Shown here: positions 1-12,925 of the stretch, piece by piece
How the letters are laid out: each line of letters begins with the position of its first letter
How positions within the stretch are numbered: the stretch's first letter is position 1
NCBI GenBank assembly: GCA_022702545.1
Contig: JAHRBC010000001.1
Span: 2,728,001-2,792,000, forward strand
DNA length: 64,000 nt
Direction: 5' to 3'
From: Phycomyces nitens
Lineage: Eukaryota > Mucoromycota > Mucoromycetes > Mucorales > Phycomycetaceae
The notes under the pieces: model-generated
What the model saw: the letters and a program-made list of their open reading frames with translations, nothing else
The model's database searches: none
What the model was told of the DNA's origin: nothing
Program-made: the position numbers and the translations under genes

Positions 1-297
1 GCCAAAAAGCCCCTCTAGTCTTTCTATTATAAGATCCAGACAAGACAAAGCTTTCCTATACAGCCACTCCCACTTCCCCTTAACCCTACCCCTCATCTGT
101 CTCTCTATCTATCTTTGTTTCTTTATTTTCCTCACTATTTCTATCTCTCCTATTGTGTCCCTCCTCTCTTTACTATTTTCTTTTTTTTTATTACTATTAT
201 TTGCCCTTTTGCTTTAATGTGTAGATATAAAAGAAATATGCATTTGTAAACAGCAATGAAAACTAATATTCGTGTGACATTTGAATCTCCAAGTATA
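1..297. other. No gene seen; pyrimidine-rich leader
   Basis: The first ~230 bases are strongly pyrimidine-rich on the + strand, with runs of CTCTCTAT and TTTCTTT, and hold no supported coding frame. They may be the flank of a gene lying outside the window. The TA at 298-299 that borders the mobile element follows directly. Confidence 0.5.
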
Positions 298-299
298 TA

Positions 300-1150
300 T
301 TGGATATCCCTCCTTTTAAAAAAGACAATTTTTTAATTTTTAAAAATATTTATAAAGGGGGTTTCAGTATTATTTTTTTATTGATATCTTGGGATTGAAC
401 AACGCAAATGATTGGTTGAAACCGATAAAAAAGAATCTAGAGGAAACCATCGCAACAAGAACAGTAGTAGATGATTTTATTCAGCCAATTAGTTGGACCG
501 TGGCTATAAAGCATTTTTTTCCTTGGCAACCGATACCGATATCATTCTACAACTACTAAAACCTATATCAATTGGTCCCAAATAATAGGATAGCATGCAA
601 AAGAATAAAAAGAAAAAGAAATCCTAAACATTAAAATATATGTAAATAGAGAGTATCTAGGATTCATCACTAAGTATATCTACAAAAACCCAACTACTGG
701 TATATTATAAACTACAATTTACCTTTTTTAAAAAAGAGTTTTCTGACCTAGAAGCCTATAGATCTTTACTATATATACTCATAGGAGATGCATGTATTTT
801 ATCAATGAATAGATTGGAAAATATACCTGTCAAAAGAAACGATTCCGAGACTATCGAGGAAAAGAAGAATAGTAAAAGAATAGAACTTAACAATATAATG
901 GATTTTGAAAGGAATTGTGTGTTTACTGGTCAAGGATGCTTTAACCTTTATATAGTTTTCAATACAAGATATCTAAAAGTAAATTTGCTAAAATCTTGAA
1001 ATCAATCTCTGTTGATTGTCGTATTGGCATTTGGCTAAAAAAAATTCAGATTTATCTTTACCTAACAAGACCATAAAACTAGATGATAAAGTTGTGCAAG
1101 TAATAAGCGAGTATATAAATAAATCATATCGCGAGTTATTTGAATTGTAT
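300..1150 (+). repeat. Left arm of the long inverted repeat
   Basis: This arm matches 2900-3776 in reverse orientation. It carries an open frame at 805-999 beginning MNRLENIPVKRND. The same peptide is encoded on the minus strand of the other arm at 3030-3254. Past the stop at 999 a second frame continues with decayed but protein-like sequence (about 1030-1160), so the arm seems to contain a broken gene. Similarity between the two arms fades after the ATTTGAATT at about 1140-1150. Confidence 0.8.
805..999 (+). pseudogene. Unrecognised ORF fragment in left TIR
   Basis: A 64-codon open frame with the start MNRLENIPVKRND and a Lys/Glu-rich stretch. I do not recognise it. The peptide is conserved in the opposite arm apart from a few substitutions, and the C-termini differ because of different stops. 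Directly downstream another frame gives DLSLPNKTIKLDDKVVQ, which suggests a longer coding sequence broken by a frameshift. It could be the remains of a transposase or of a captured gene. I cannot tell which. Confidence 0.35.
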
Positions 1151-2899
1151 TTACTATAATATGGAGCAGCTTTACTCATACCTAACAGTTAAAAGATCTG
1201 AATATTAGCATATTCAAACTATACTTGCTAGAAACCTATCACTTTTTTGAATTTAATTATACTTACTATAAATACTTGACACTGAATATTATACAAAAAT
1301 CATTTATATCAAATGCATGTCCTATGAATCATTAATAGCAATATAGACTTTTCTTTAGTCTATTAAGCAACAAATATGAGAAGATAATGACAAAAACTGT
1401 CTTAGAATATCATTTTTGCCACCTCCATTTTATCAAAGTTATAAAGCGTTTGAATACAAACCATCTGTTTTTACTTTTTTACTTGATATCTTTTATTGTT
1501 TGTATATAGTTAATTACCATTATAACCTTGTCTGCACACCATATTTGACCTTATATAAAGTATAATCATATTCTGTCAAAGTTCTCCTTTACTTATTTTC
1601 ATAGTTTTAGTCATTACTACCAATTTTAATTTACTCCCAACCTTATTATGATATTTTGGCAAGGTCTTTATATTTAAATACACCCTTTCTAATAATTAAT
1701 AATATAGATATAGCATTTCTTATTTAGATGAGTTTCTGACTACGGCTATGTAGCTATCAAAGCAGTAATATCTTGTAGGAAAGCTATTATTGAGGTGCCA
1801 AATGTTATCAGTAAACAGAATATTAATAAATACTTACTGGATAATATTTTTTTACTCTTTTTTTTTAGAAAATTTATAAATATATTTTCAATTATCGTGT
1901 AAACATTACAGATATACTTACAATTTATTCAGTATATCAAATTATTCTCTCTTTTTTATTTTCTATTTATTTAAGTATATGGCCAGAACTTGCTGAGAAA
2001 GATATATAGTATAAAGCAAGAGATATTGATTGGGAAAAGGATATGTCGAGGAAATTAGCAAGAGATTATAATATATATTTAATTCTTATTCTATCAAACA
2101 AACCAGCAATTGACTTTTTCTAATATATTGCTCCAAAAAACTGAAATCAAAGAGGTTCGTCTATAAATAACAGCCAGTGTGATTCTATGGTTATGTAAAT
2201 ATAGCTGATACGATCTCTTCAATTTTTTTTAAAAAAATATTACAAAGCACAAATAGTAATAAGACAAATCTCATATAAGTAGCCAATATCCGTTGAGATA
2301 TATAGTCTGTATATCTTTAAATAAAAAGCCAGATCAATTGAAGGTATATTGTAATCATAATATATATTTAATCTTTGTACAGTTTGACGATTTCTACATT
2401 TTCTACACTAGATTCTTGCCTACCACTGTGAAGGGTAATTGGGATCATCGCTATAACCTTTAGGCTACTATAAATATTGCTGATATATCCCTAAAGCTGA
2501 GTTAAGTGGCAATTCTATATATACATTTATGGGATATTTTTGTCCAAATAATATTAATAAAATATTATAGCGTATGCAGTATTTTGAAGAAGAAAAGCTT
2601 TGCTCATTAAGAAAAGATAAATTTGCCAGATATTTTCCTCCTTGAGAGAATAATGATCGGAAAGACCTATAATATTTAATTCCCCTATAATGGCCATTAA
2701 CACTAATATGCGTAACTGGTTATTATACAATATGGTAAATCCTCAGACATATCTAAAGGATCTCTTTCAATACTGATTTTGAGTGTTTACCAAAGGCCCA
2801 ATCGGATTTCTAAATGGTCGCTACTGGGATAAATAGGCAGAGTTCTTAAAATAAAATAATATCCATGAATACTGTTTCTATCCAAGAGATTCAAATGAA

Positions 2900-3776
2900 A
2901 TTCAAATAACTCGCGAGATTATTTATTTTTATACTCGCTTATTACTTGCACAACTTTATCATCTAGTTTTATGGTCTTGTTAGGTAAAGATAAATCTGGA
3001 TTTTTTTTAGCCAAATGCCAATACGACAATCAACAGAGATTGATTTCAAGATTATAACAAATATATTTTAGCAGATATACTTTTAGATATCTTGTATTGA
3101 AAACTATATAGAGGTTAAAGCATCCTTGACCAGTAAACACGCAATTCCTTTCAAAATCCATTATATTGTTAAGTTTTATTCTTTTACTATCCTTCTTTTC
3201 CTCGATAGTCTCGGAATCGTTTCTTTTGACAGGTATATTTTCCAATCTATTCATTGATAAAATACAGGCATCTCCTATGAGTATAATATAATAAAGATAT
3301 ATAGGCTTCTAGGCCAGAAAACTCTTTAAAAAATGGTAAATTGTAGTTTATAATATACTAGTAGTTGGGTTTTTGTATATATGATTAATGATGAATCTTA
3401 GATACTCTCTATCTACATATATTTTAACGTGTAGGATTTCTTTTTCTTTTTATTCTTTTGCGTGTTATCCTATTATTTGGGACCAATTAATATAGGTTTT
3501 GGTAGCTGTAGAATGGTATCGGTATCGGTTGCCAAGGAAAAAATGCTTTATAGCCACAGTCAAACTAATTGGCTGAATAAAATCATCTACTACTGTTCTT
3601 GTTGCGATGGTTTCCTCTAGATTCTTTTTTATCGGTTTCAACCAATCATTTGCGTTGTTCAATCCCAAGATATCAATAAAAATAAAAAATAAATCTACTG
3701 AAACCCCCTTTATAAATATTTTTCTTAAAAATTAAAATAAATATTATTATTTTTTAAAAAAAGGAGGGAAATCCAG
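2900..3776 (-). repeat. Right arm of the long inverted repeat
   Basis: Reverse complement of 300-1150. On the minus strand it holds two open frames, 3465-3668 (start MGLNNANDWLKPI) and 3030-3254 (start MNRLENIPVKRND). The left arm has both peptides too, but its copy of the first frame is broken by indels in a T-run near 520-530. So the right arm is slightly better preserved. Neither peptide is recognised. Confidence 0.8.
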
Positions 3777-3916
3777 TATTTTGTGTGTCTTTATTTTTTA
3801 TAAAGAAAGTGTTATTATTATATGAAATATATATATGTATGTGTGTGTGTATATATATCGTAAAGGGAAGAGGAGATTATTTCTGCTCACTAGATTTTGT
3901 TTTTACAATTCGAGAA

Positions 3917-4605
3917 TTACAGAATGAGACACTTGAACCGCTTCTTTCTCGGTTTGCTGGGCATCTGCTTGTTGATTTGACGGACCACATCATAAAACAC
4001 CTCGTCTACATTGATCTTGTACCTAGCTGATGTCTCATAAAAAGGTTTCCCGCCCCATTGCTGAGACAAAGCCATTCCTTGTTCACGTGGGACAGCTCTC
4101 TCTTCTTCCAAATCGCACTTGTTGCCAACCAAAACCATAGGAACCTATACCAGATTAATTAGATAAATAAACACCTTTAGACAATCCAAGCTTACATGGT
4201 CAACATCCTTTACACGCAAGATCTGCTCTCGTAACTCGCGAAGGTCCGTCAGTGTAGCCAAACTTATGATGGAAAAGACAAGAATAAAACCCTGGCCATT
4301 CTTCATATATAAATCTCTCATGGCCGTAAATTGCTCAGTTCCAGCGGTGTCGAGTATCTCGAGAACACATTGTTGACCGTCTACTTCAACCTGCTTTCGG
4401 TAAGAATCTTCAATAGTAGGATCGTACCGTTCCACAAAGATCGATTGTACAAACTGTACGGTCTGTTATATATATATAAAAAAGAGGCAGGGAAAATGTT
4501 TGATAGAAAATTTAGATGGTCTGTGATAGGATATCATATTCGGCTTACCAGGGCAGATTTTCCAACACCTCCAGAGCCGAGGACTACAAGCTTGTATTCT
4601 CTCAT
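3917..4605 (-). CDS. RSR1: Rap1/RSR1 (Bud1)-type Ras-family small GTPase
   Basis: Three exons: 4549-4605, 4196-4462 and 3917-4144, giving 183 residues, the usual length for Rap1. Visible motifs are the P-loop GSGGVGKS (10-17), the effector loop YDPTIEDSY (32-40), DTAGTEQF (57-64), NKCD (116-119) and ETSA. Thr61, in place of the Gln61 of Ras, is the diagnostic Rap/RSR1 residue. The tail is basic (KPRKKRFK) and ends in CLIL. That is a CAAX box whose final Leu predicts geranylgeranylation, so the protein should sit on a membrane. In fungi this family directs polarity and bud or tip site selection upstream of Cdc42. The start is fixed by the conserved [10 protein letters not shown]. All three domains of the family are present and nothing is broken. 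Confidence 0.95.
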
Positions 4606-7600
4606 TATTATGAATCAGCTTGTTGCAATTAGATGATTCTTAATGTTAAGATGAGATCTAGGAATACTTGAGATTAGACAACAAGTCATCTTGCGTAAAG
4701 GCTCACATTGATGATAAGGCTGGACAATATCAGTGAAATATGTGATGTTATTATAGTAGAAGCGTAATAGAGATATATATGATTATAATGGTAATAATAA
4801 AAAAAGAAAGAGAGAAAGAGAAAAAGAGAAAAAGAAAAAAGAAAGAGAGAAGAGAAAGGGGTGTTGCACAAGTACCCTTCATTCTAGCATTGTAACTCAA
4901 CGATGAAGGCATACCCTGTCCTCTTTAGCTATTTGTTGATCTCCTTGATATAGACAACGCATGCTGTGTCTAACCACCCTTCAAGGAGTAAATTACGAAA
5001 GATCATGATAGAGTGCACTGACTTTGACTATAAAGAAATATAAATGCAACTTTGTCTTAAAAAAAAACAAAAATACAGCGGCTCATACACCTTGAGAATG
5101 AATTTAAAGTAAATATATATTTTATATATTTAATGATAATAATTAAATCACCACAGTTGAAGCAGGTGCCATTCAAGACAAGGTATGAGGAGGTTGCAAT
5201 CGATCAATACTTTATTACGAATATTAGGGAATACTCATGCACATCATCGCTTTAGTAAGCAGCATAAAAATCCCTGCTTCACAACTTTATCTCGGTCAGG
5301 GTCAATATCATACAATATACATATTCTGTCTTAACATCAAGATTAAACTACTAGGTTTAAGATGTCAAATAGGCGCACATAATATATTGAATGAATGTGC
5401 TACTGTTGTCAGTATTACTTACTATCACCTTAAATCTAGGGATCTCAATAAATATAAAGCATATTTTGTGGTTTGAATGTCATGGATAAAGCTATTTTCA
5501 TGTGATATAGTTTAAACTTGTTGCTGTAAAAGCCGTCTTTATTCAGTATCAACTGTGCTATAGGAGAATTAGTTGTTACAAAACCAAACAAGTCTTTTAT
5601 CGTGCCCAAAAAATCTACATACTAACTGATATCAATCTATATATCTAAATCATCGTATTTATTTAAAGAAGTATTTCGAGTAACACCGATATACCATTCA
5701 ATAAGCATTTTTAAATAGTAATTTTCAAAGATAAATTAATTGCTTTTTTAATTGCTTGGGATACTTTTAAGTTTTGCGTCAATTGAAAACCATTTTGGAG
5801 GCAGTTGAAATAAAATATAGTTACTCCGCCAGTTAAAAGTTGCGTTTATTTTTGCGTCTATGATTACCACAAGTTGAAGTATTGGAAAAGTGCTTAAAGA
5901 TTGTGTGTATTGATATACCAATACCTGATACAAGATAAAGTCTCTCCATTCTAAAAACTAGCAGAGCTGAGATTCCACAAAATATCCTTGAATTATAATC
6001 TATTTATGCTCTCCAAAAAAAAAAGTTTCAATTAATATATACATATATAATAGCTTATAAAAACATTAAAAGATAAAGATTAGCTTTATTTCTATCTTGA
6101 AAAACTAGGGATCTGATTGAACATTTTTTTTTGAGATGATGGAAATATAAAAGATAGTACTTGGACCAAACTTGTTATATTTAAGCTGGGATATTTTTTT
6201 GGATAGAGATTTCATTATAAACTTTATACCGTCTCTCTAGCCTCTAGCGCACTAAACAAATAATTTAAGAAAGCCTTTTATCTCAAACGCATTATAGTAT
6301 CTCACAAACCTACATTGTTTATATGTTCCCCCATTTATATTTGTAATACATGCTGGCAAAATATATTGATGTATTCTTTTACATGACTTGGGCACCAGAA
6401 TCAGTTTGATAAAAGCGACTAAAATGGTTGATAGCCAAGCTACTTGAGAGAATAAATCGTATTAAAAGTATTACATTGGACAAGAATCTCATTTATATTT
6501 GCAGTTATTATAATACAATGAGGCTATTGGACCCAATAAACGCTTCAAATATAGGTTGCGAGCTTTGTAAGATACATACTCATCAGGATAGAGGAAAATA
6601 AAAACGCAATCACTGATATTTGATTACACTCTTTGTAGTGTTTAATACGGGTACGCTATAATTGAATACTTGCCTAGTTTTTTATACAAAAATATTGCAA
6701 GTCAAGTCAAGGATAACTTATTATTTTTGTAAAAGCATAAAGTTTATAAACGCAAATTATAACAATTTGAATGATTTTTTTACGTTTTTTTTTGGGTAGG
6801 ACAAATCATAGATTTATTTTGCGAATCGCTGTAAACAAAATTTGAAACCAAGACATCATAGTGATACTCCGATAAAAGTTAATTAGAGTCAGCAACCAAA
6901 TAGAAAAATCTCGCTTATATAAACATCCCAGATTCGATTTCCCAAAAATAGACGTTGTGCCTTGATCAAATTGTGAATAGTGCAAAGGGATGGACATTTG
7001 TTTTATCGAACGTTTTACAAGTGGGATGTACAATATATTGTGTGTAATTGATAAGTATATGGTAATATTAAATAATAAAAACCTAGAACTGGGACAATAG
7101 AGTACCATAGAAACGTCTTTTAGTACTCATGAATATCAAGAGCTCCCACCCTTGGGTCCATGAATTCAATTCAGGACATTAAGATGATCCTTATTCAGAG
7201 AGATTCCTAGACCATTTTTGATTTTGAAAGAGATAGTCTCTTGATACATTATAGGATAATCTAATCAATATTTAACTTTATAAGATTCAATCAAACGGTT
7301 GATACGGGTTCTTGAACTCTAGGAACAGCAGAATAGATTTTATATACAGTGTATAATACACATAGCTTGGGTCTACTCCTCTTCATGCCATACATTACAA
7401 TTCACGCTAATAACACCAATGTAGAATACTGAAAATTAAAAAGTTACCTTGACCTTGGTGTACATCAGCAAATTGAGTTTATATAATTTCCGTTTACTCG
7501 TGCCTTGTATTGTTGAATCCGGGTTACTTTTATTTGTATGCATCGATTATTAGGTATGATGATAATTATAGCATTGCTTAATTCGAGAAAGCTGAGTTGA

Positions 7601-8035
7601 GATACTTGAACTTATTACAGCCTTTTCATACGCATACTACATACAAGCAACAAAGTAAAATACTGGAATATTGAACAAATAGAATTTGAATAATTAGGAT
7701 CCAAGATGGACCACAACTAGCCATTGCACATTAAAATCCAGGGCATAGTTGAACTTTAATAAAATCATAATTGTACGGGTGATATATGCACAGATGATAA
7801 AAGGATACAGCCATATCTTTGTCAACAGTACAAAGTCTAATTACAAACATGGATAGGTACGAATGCTTCTTGGGACCCAAAGGAATATGTTTAATATTTG
7901 ACAGAATTGCATCAAATAATAATCTCTGGCCTATATATTTACTATGAAGAAATCCCAAAGATTAAACATGGTTTACTATTGGACTTATTAAGTATACAAT
8001 TGAGTGGTCTATGTCCTCAAACATCATTTTTTTAA

Positions 8036-8036
<1 letters not shown>

Positions 8037-8071
<35 letters not shown>
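8037..8071. repeat. (TAA)n microsatellite
   Basis: About 11-12 uninterrupted TAA units inside the gene-poor region. No associated gene. Confidence 0.9.
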
Positions 8072-8072
<1 letters not shown>

Positions 8073-8816
8073 TTTTACAAATTTTATTCAACTAGGCATT
8101 GCTTAAGCTACGGAAACTATGGTAGCTTACAAGTGATTATACGGGTAAGCTAATAAACTGATAAATATAAATACAATTATAAGCGTGCTTGTGCTTGTTG
8201 CTATTCTAGAATTGAAGTTCTCTAGTGAATCTAGCACTCAACATTTGATTATCAAATAATTCAAAAATATTATCTTAATTGCATTACTTTTTTGGAAATA
8301 TTGTATGAGTGTCTTTATAAGCAGTTATACACATCATATAATAATAGTTATTATTATTATTATTATACAAAGTGAGTATTTTTTTTAATGATTCCAGAAT
8401 CTTGTAAAGTTAAAATTAAGTTTGTAGTGGACCTTTTCAAGGGAACACATGCATCCTTGTAAGTAGGACTGACGTCCAAGGAGAAAATAATCGATAAATA
8501 AAGGAAACAGCCTTTCAAACAAGCTGGGTGTGCAGAGATACAATGCAGCACATGCTACTAAATAACTATTATACAATATGTTATAAATATTAAAAGTATG
8601 CCATTTGTTTAATGCATCGAGCGTAAAGGTTCCGAGTACACGTACCTGATTAGTTGTTTAATTATGGTAATTATACAGATATTACTTTGAGTGGTACATA
8701 CAGCTAAAACTGTGGCATCTGAGTAGCTTTTAAAAAGAAATATCACTGCTCTAATTGACATGTGTCAAGTAATCGAATCAATTTTATACTAGGCTCATTA
8801 TACATTTATGAGCTAG

Positions 8817-8835
8817 GTTTAACCAAAGGTTAAAC
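8817..8835. repeat. Short perfect palindrome
   Basis: GTTTAACC and GGTTAAAC are separated by AAA, so the 8-bp arms pair perfectly. It lies in non-coding DNA. No T-run follows immediately and no gene ends here, so a function is not apparent. Confidence 0.6.
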
Positions 8836-11491
8836 TGTCAAGAACATTTATATTCTAAAAGGATATCATTCTTGGGTACACAACCTATTTTTTCTTTTTT
8901 TTTAAAAAAATGAATACCAATTGACTGTTGGCCAAGGGACCAATAGGAGAAATCTATCAAAATCTTGATTTACTTTGCCTCATGAGCTGTGCTACTTTTA
9001 TTCAGTGTTCGTACTCCTCGTTTATTAGGTTCTAATGGTACCTTTTGGCTGTCATGATAAACCTCAAAGGAATAGCAGGTTTATTAGATAAATAGACAAT
9101 TAGAATATCTCCTGGGGTCCTTACTTGCTATAGCCAACATAATTTATAAAGTATTTAGAAAGGGACCAACAAGTCAATAATCGGGAATATGCACTATTAT
9201 TATCATGGACAATATTTTCTTTTACAAGTTGACCATAGAATGGCTAGATTGGGATACTAGATGATGGAACCGAAACATGTTGTGAAACATATTTGTGTAC
9301 CTTTTTACCCCCATTAGTAGAGTCTTATAATTTAGGGTTATTTTATAGTAACCAAGGTTTTCTTGTAAAGTTTATTAGTAGAGCATAAACCACTTTAATG
9401 TAAAGAAATCTGTACAAACCAAAAACCTACGTTATAAAGGAGATATATATCACAAAGGACGAATCCTTCTAGAAGACTCTAGAACATTACTCCTTAAACC
9501 TAGCAAAGGTTGGTAACATAGATTGGCTATAACACAGTGATAGTTACTAAAGCAAATTAGTTATACACCCTTTGCCAAATGATGGTCTATTTTTGAAATA
9601 ACATCTGATTCTAAAGCTATGAACGAGTTTGCAGTCTGTTATATTGGTTGGTATTTCTTCTTGGATCTTCATGCCAAGTTTGTGCATCGATAAGTTGGCT
9701 GAAAAACAGTATGTGGTTGATGGGCGGCTCTTGGGATTATATTTGAAATCCTCACTGAAATCATGTAAGTAAAGGAAATGTTAGTGTGAAGTAATGGTAT
9801 GGAATCAACTATCTATCAATCCAGTTTCAGATTGGTGTATGGTCGGCAGGATCACTCATTTGATATATTTGAGTTTGACTAGCTATTAGTTGTATATAGA
9901 CATTAGCCATAGAATGCCTGTTCAGCTACATTCATAGGCATTCATTTATCAGTTATTTTATGAAACGTTTCTAGTATATCTAACAGGCAAATGCACCAAA
10001 ATCACTGTGTTTAATGGGTGGGTTTTTGAGGATAACATATCCACAACAATCAGGATGTATCATGAACACCAATACCTCATGCCTTGTCAAAAAAAGGGAC
10101 AAATGTTTCCAAGTTGTTTGACCACTCTGGATACGGAGCGCAAAGGAGAGTAGAGCCAACAAAGACATTATATTTGGCTAGGAAGAAGGAGGTTCCAACC
10201 ACAAATGTTTGGAGTATACCTCCTCACATGAAGAAAAAGCTGAAAAGTGAGTTTGTGTGTGTGTGTGTTGGAAAAGTATGAAATCCAAGCGTGATACAAA
10301 TATTGATATCTTTGTGATATTCAAAGAGAAGATTTTCCCAAAAAGGTTCAAGAAAAGCAATGTTTTGAGAGAGTAGTACAAATTACAGACAAAGGAGAAG
10401 ATCTTGGTTGCCAGGTACTTGGTTTAGTACTGTCAATAGTCCCAAAAAATAATGTGAGATTGCTTTTTGAGAAACTTTGGTATAGTGTGGCTGCAACTTG
10501 TGAGTATAAATGTGCTTATAGAAGAACTGGCGCTGAGACGGGTATTTATGGAAACGTTTTACGGATGGAGAGGTTTACAGGCTATTCCAGAGTATTTCTG
10601 GAAAGGCATATCTTTTGAATTGTTTAAAGATTGCTTCAAAAAACTATGATAATGGTTCCTTTAATAATACCATAATATTTTTTGTTTGTTTGTATGTATG
10701 GGACAATGCTTGGCTCAGATCGATATTATTTTTTTTAATTGTTACAACTTGTAATTTTAAAATGCACCATTGACTTGGTAAGATGTGTATAAAGAGAAAC
10801 AATTCCAAAAAAAAATGTATCACAGACAATTGTATAGACAGATGAGACATTTGAAGCTATTGTTTAATAAACAAAAAGGCATTGCAGATAATATATATAT
10901 ACTTTTAATGGTCAAAGCCATGCTAGATTACCGATTTTTCTTAACTGGGGTTGTACCAGACTAGCGATAATGCAGAAGTACATGATGGCTATGAAACCAG
11001 AGATCTCGTCTCTCCTTATAAAGATAAATTGTTCCAGCATGATTAACCAAAGGTACATTAATGACCTACAACATTTTTATTAGTACAAATTAACCAAAAA
11101 CTTGCCAAGACTAGGCATATCTCAATCTACAATATTGTTTATAATCTCCAAGAGTATACAGATATCTTTACGTTTTATTTCCTTTATGTTTTTAGTCCAT
11201 GTTTGAAATCAACTCATAAAGCACACTGGTTAAAATAAAATGGACTGCTTGTAGGGATAAAATCATAAAATTTTGTCTTTTAACATCAAATATTTTTATT
11301 TATTTACTTTTTTTTCTTCTTTTTCTTGTCAGAAATTTACAAATATTTATACATTAATGGTATAGAATTAAAAAAAGGAGGATTTTTAGATGAAGAAATG
11401 ATAATAAAAATGTACAAAAAGTAAAGCCAAGGGAAATAAAGAATGATTTTAATCTAAAAGTATATGAGATATCTAGTTGCTCATACTTTTT

Positions 11492-12925
11492 TTATAAAGA
11501 AAAGCGCCAATATTTTTCCATGGCTGAGCGTGGAACTCTTCCTACAGCAGGCAATTTCTGTGGCATGGAATAGCACGGGTTGACATCTTGTCGGAAATAA
11601 TAGCTGCGAAGGTTGTGGGTCATAAACTTCCATCCTAGCCAGGACTCAGGGAAACGCATGGCTTTTGAGGAACAAAACTCAATCACCTTTAGATTATCCA
11701 GACATCTTGTCTCTCTTATGACAGCAAGTGTGGCCTGAAGACCATCGACAGTTGTATCAAAAAAGGTATTTGACAGGTCAAGGTATTCTAGATGAGGCAT
11801 CTGAGTCAGGGTATCCATGAATCTTTCTGCAGTGACCTTGGAAGCCCCAGCAATAGATAGATGTGTGAGTCGATGGGTGGTTGGCATACATGACTCTAGA
11901 ATCTCGTCATCCAATTCTCCCTGTCCGCCCAAGTGAAGCACCCGCAAGTCCTTTTTCTTGTTACAAGATACCAGCAATTGTTTGAGGGATTGTGAAGAGA
12001 ACCAATAGCAGGGTGGAGCATCTCTAGGGTTTCGTGGTAGTACAATACCCGCACGCATGTTCAGATTAAGCTCCTGGAGATTTGTGCACCGTGTGAAAAA
12101 CTGTGAAGCATTATTGTCAAGTGCGACCAACCGACAGCCTTGGAGACCAAAGTGAGTGAGTTTCTGTGGCAAGATGTGATTGAATATATCGCCTGTTACT
12201 CGAGTATGGCCAACATCAATGTGAGTAAGAGCAATGTCATTCTCTTTGAGAAGTTTGAAAAAGGGAGTGAAGAATTCAGACTGGGTAAGGGTGGCATTGA
12301 GGTAAAATGATACTCGTGAGAGATAAGATGAGATAGTGAGAGGTGGGAGCTGTGTAGGGAGGGTCGGAATATAATCAGATGGCTTGTTACAGTGTGCCTC
12401 ATGCTTCTCATGCAGGTCCTTGTCACACGTCGTCACGTTCTGTGCAAAAAGACTCGACATGGTATTGGCATACTTGAGATGAAAGAATCCAATCAGGTCA
12501 ATGGACTCTATCCTCTGGTGGCTGGTGAATATGGATCGAATGACACTTGAGTCCTGAAAGACATGGTTCAATTCATTTGTAACCGAGAGCTCCCGTAGAT
12601 CGACACACTCGTCCAGCAGTTGAGCAAAACCTTCTGGAGTGACAGCCTTCCTGGCTTCTTCTTGGCTGAACCGAACACCGTGAGTAGTGTAACCCATGAA
12701 ATCAAGATGGCGGACCAATTTAAAGAGACCTTTTTCGCGCATGGAGTCCATGTGCCTGCAGAACGTCATATACTGGGCAGGTCCTTTGATTTCAACTGTT
12801 TTGAAAAGGATTTGGATGCCAATAGAATAGAATTTCTTGTTGAGCCTGCAGACTTGGGCAATATCGCGAGAAGAATCGCAAAATTGCAAGCACAGCTGGA
12901 TTAGTTCAGTAGAGAGAGTGTCCAT
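11492..12925 (-). CDS. F-box-like protein with leucine-rich repeats
   Basis: A single open frame of 477 residues. The N-terminus (about 1-45; LSTELIQLCLQFC, then VCRLNKKFYSIG) has the spacing and hydrophobic pattern of an F-box. The remainder contains irregular leucine-rich segments, for example LRVLHLGGQGELDDEIL, LTHLSIAGASKVTAERF and LEYLDLSNT, which fit the variable LRRs of fungal F-box proteins. Such proteins act as substrate receptors of SCF (Skp1-cullin-F-box) ubiquitin ligases. The substrate cannot be read from the sequence. The C-terminus ends SAMEKYWRFSL with no extra domain. The start is the first ATG after stops in frame, and no intron is needed. The F-box match is weak enough that only the LRR character should be taken as firm. 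Confidence 0.75.
   Translation of the reverse strand: MDTLSTELIQLCLQFCDSSRDIAQVCRLNKKFYSIGIQILFKTVEIKGPAQYMTFCRHMDSMREKGLFKLVRHLDFMGYTTHGVRFSQEEARKAVTPEGFAQLLDECVDLRELSVTNELNHVFQDSSVIRSIFTSHQRIESIDLIGFFHLKYANTMSSLFAQNVTTCDKDLHEKHEAHCNKPSDYIPTLPTQLPPLTISSYLSRVSFYLNATLTQSEFFTPFFKLLKENDIALTHIDVGHTRVTGDIFNHILPQKLTHFGLQGCRLVALDNNASQFFTRCTNLQELNLNMRAGIVLPRNPRDAPPCYWFSSQSLKQLLVSCNKKKDLRVLHLGGQGELDDEILESCMPTTHRLTHLSIAGASKVTAERFMDTLTQMPHLEYLDLSNTFFDTTVDGLQATLAVIRETRCLDNLKVIEFCSSKAMRFPESWLGWKFMTHNLRSYYFRQDVNPCYSMPQKLPAVGRVPRSAMEKYWRFSL

Larger units (their letters stand above)
300..3776. mobile_element. Long-TIR (fold-back type) DNA element, apparently non-autonomous
   Basis: Seen directly: the sequence from about 300 to 1150 recurs as its reverse complement from about 2900 to 3776. 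This gives arms of ~850-880 bp around a ~1.75-kb centre. The outer termini are TTGGATATCCCTCC on the left and, read inward, CTGGATTTCCCTCC on the right. Each is bordered by TA (298-299 and 3777-3778), which would fit the TA target-site duplication of Tc1/mariner-like transposons. The arms look over 90% identical by eye, with scattered substitutions and small indels. No long ORF survives in the centre, so it is either a non-autonomous derivative or a dead element. Arms this long are unusual for Tc1/mariner and recall fold-back elements. The superfamily is therefore uncertain. Confidence 0.8.
4606..11491. other. ~6.9 kb AT-rich region without a supported gene
   Basis: I see no intact gene here. 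All open frames are below ~100 codons, contain no recognisable motif and have no partner exons in phase. The region holds a purine-rich tract at about 4798-4860 in front of the GTPase gene, (TAA)n at 8037-8071, a (TTA)n tract near 8348-8366, and a short perfect hairpin at 8817-8835. The frames at 10084-10281 and 10467-10649 look slightly more protein-like and may be mobile-element debris, but I cannot assign them. Confidence 0.6.
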
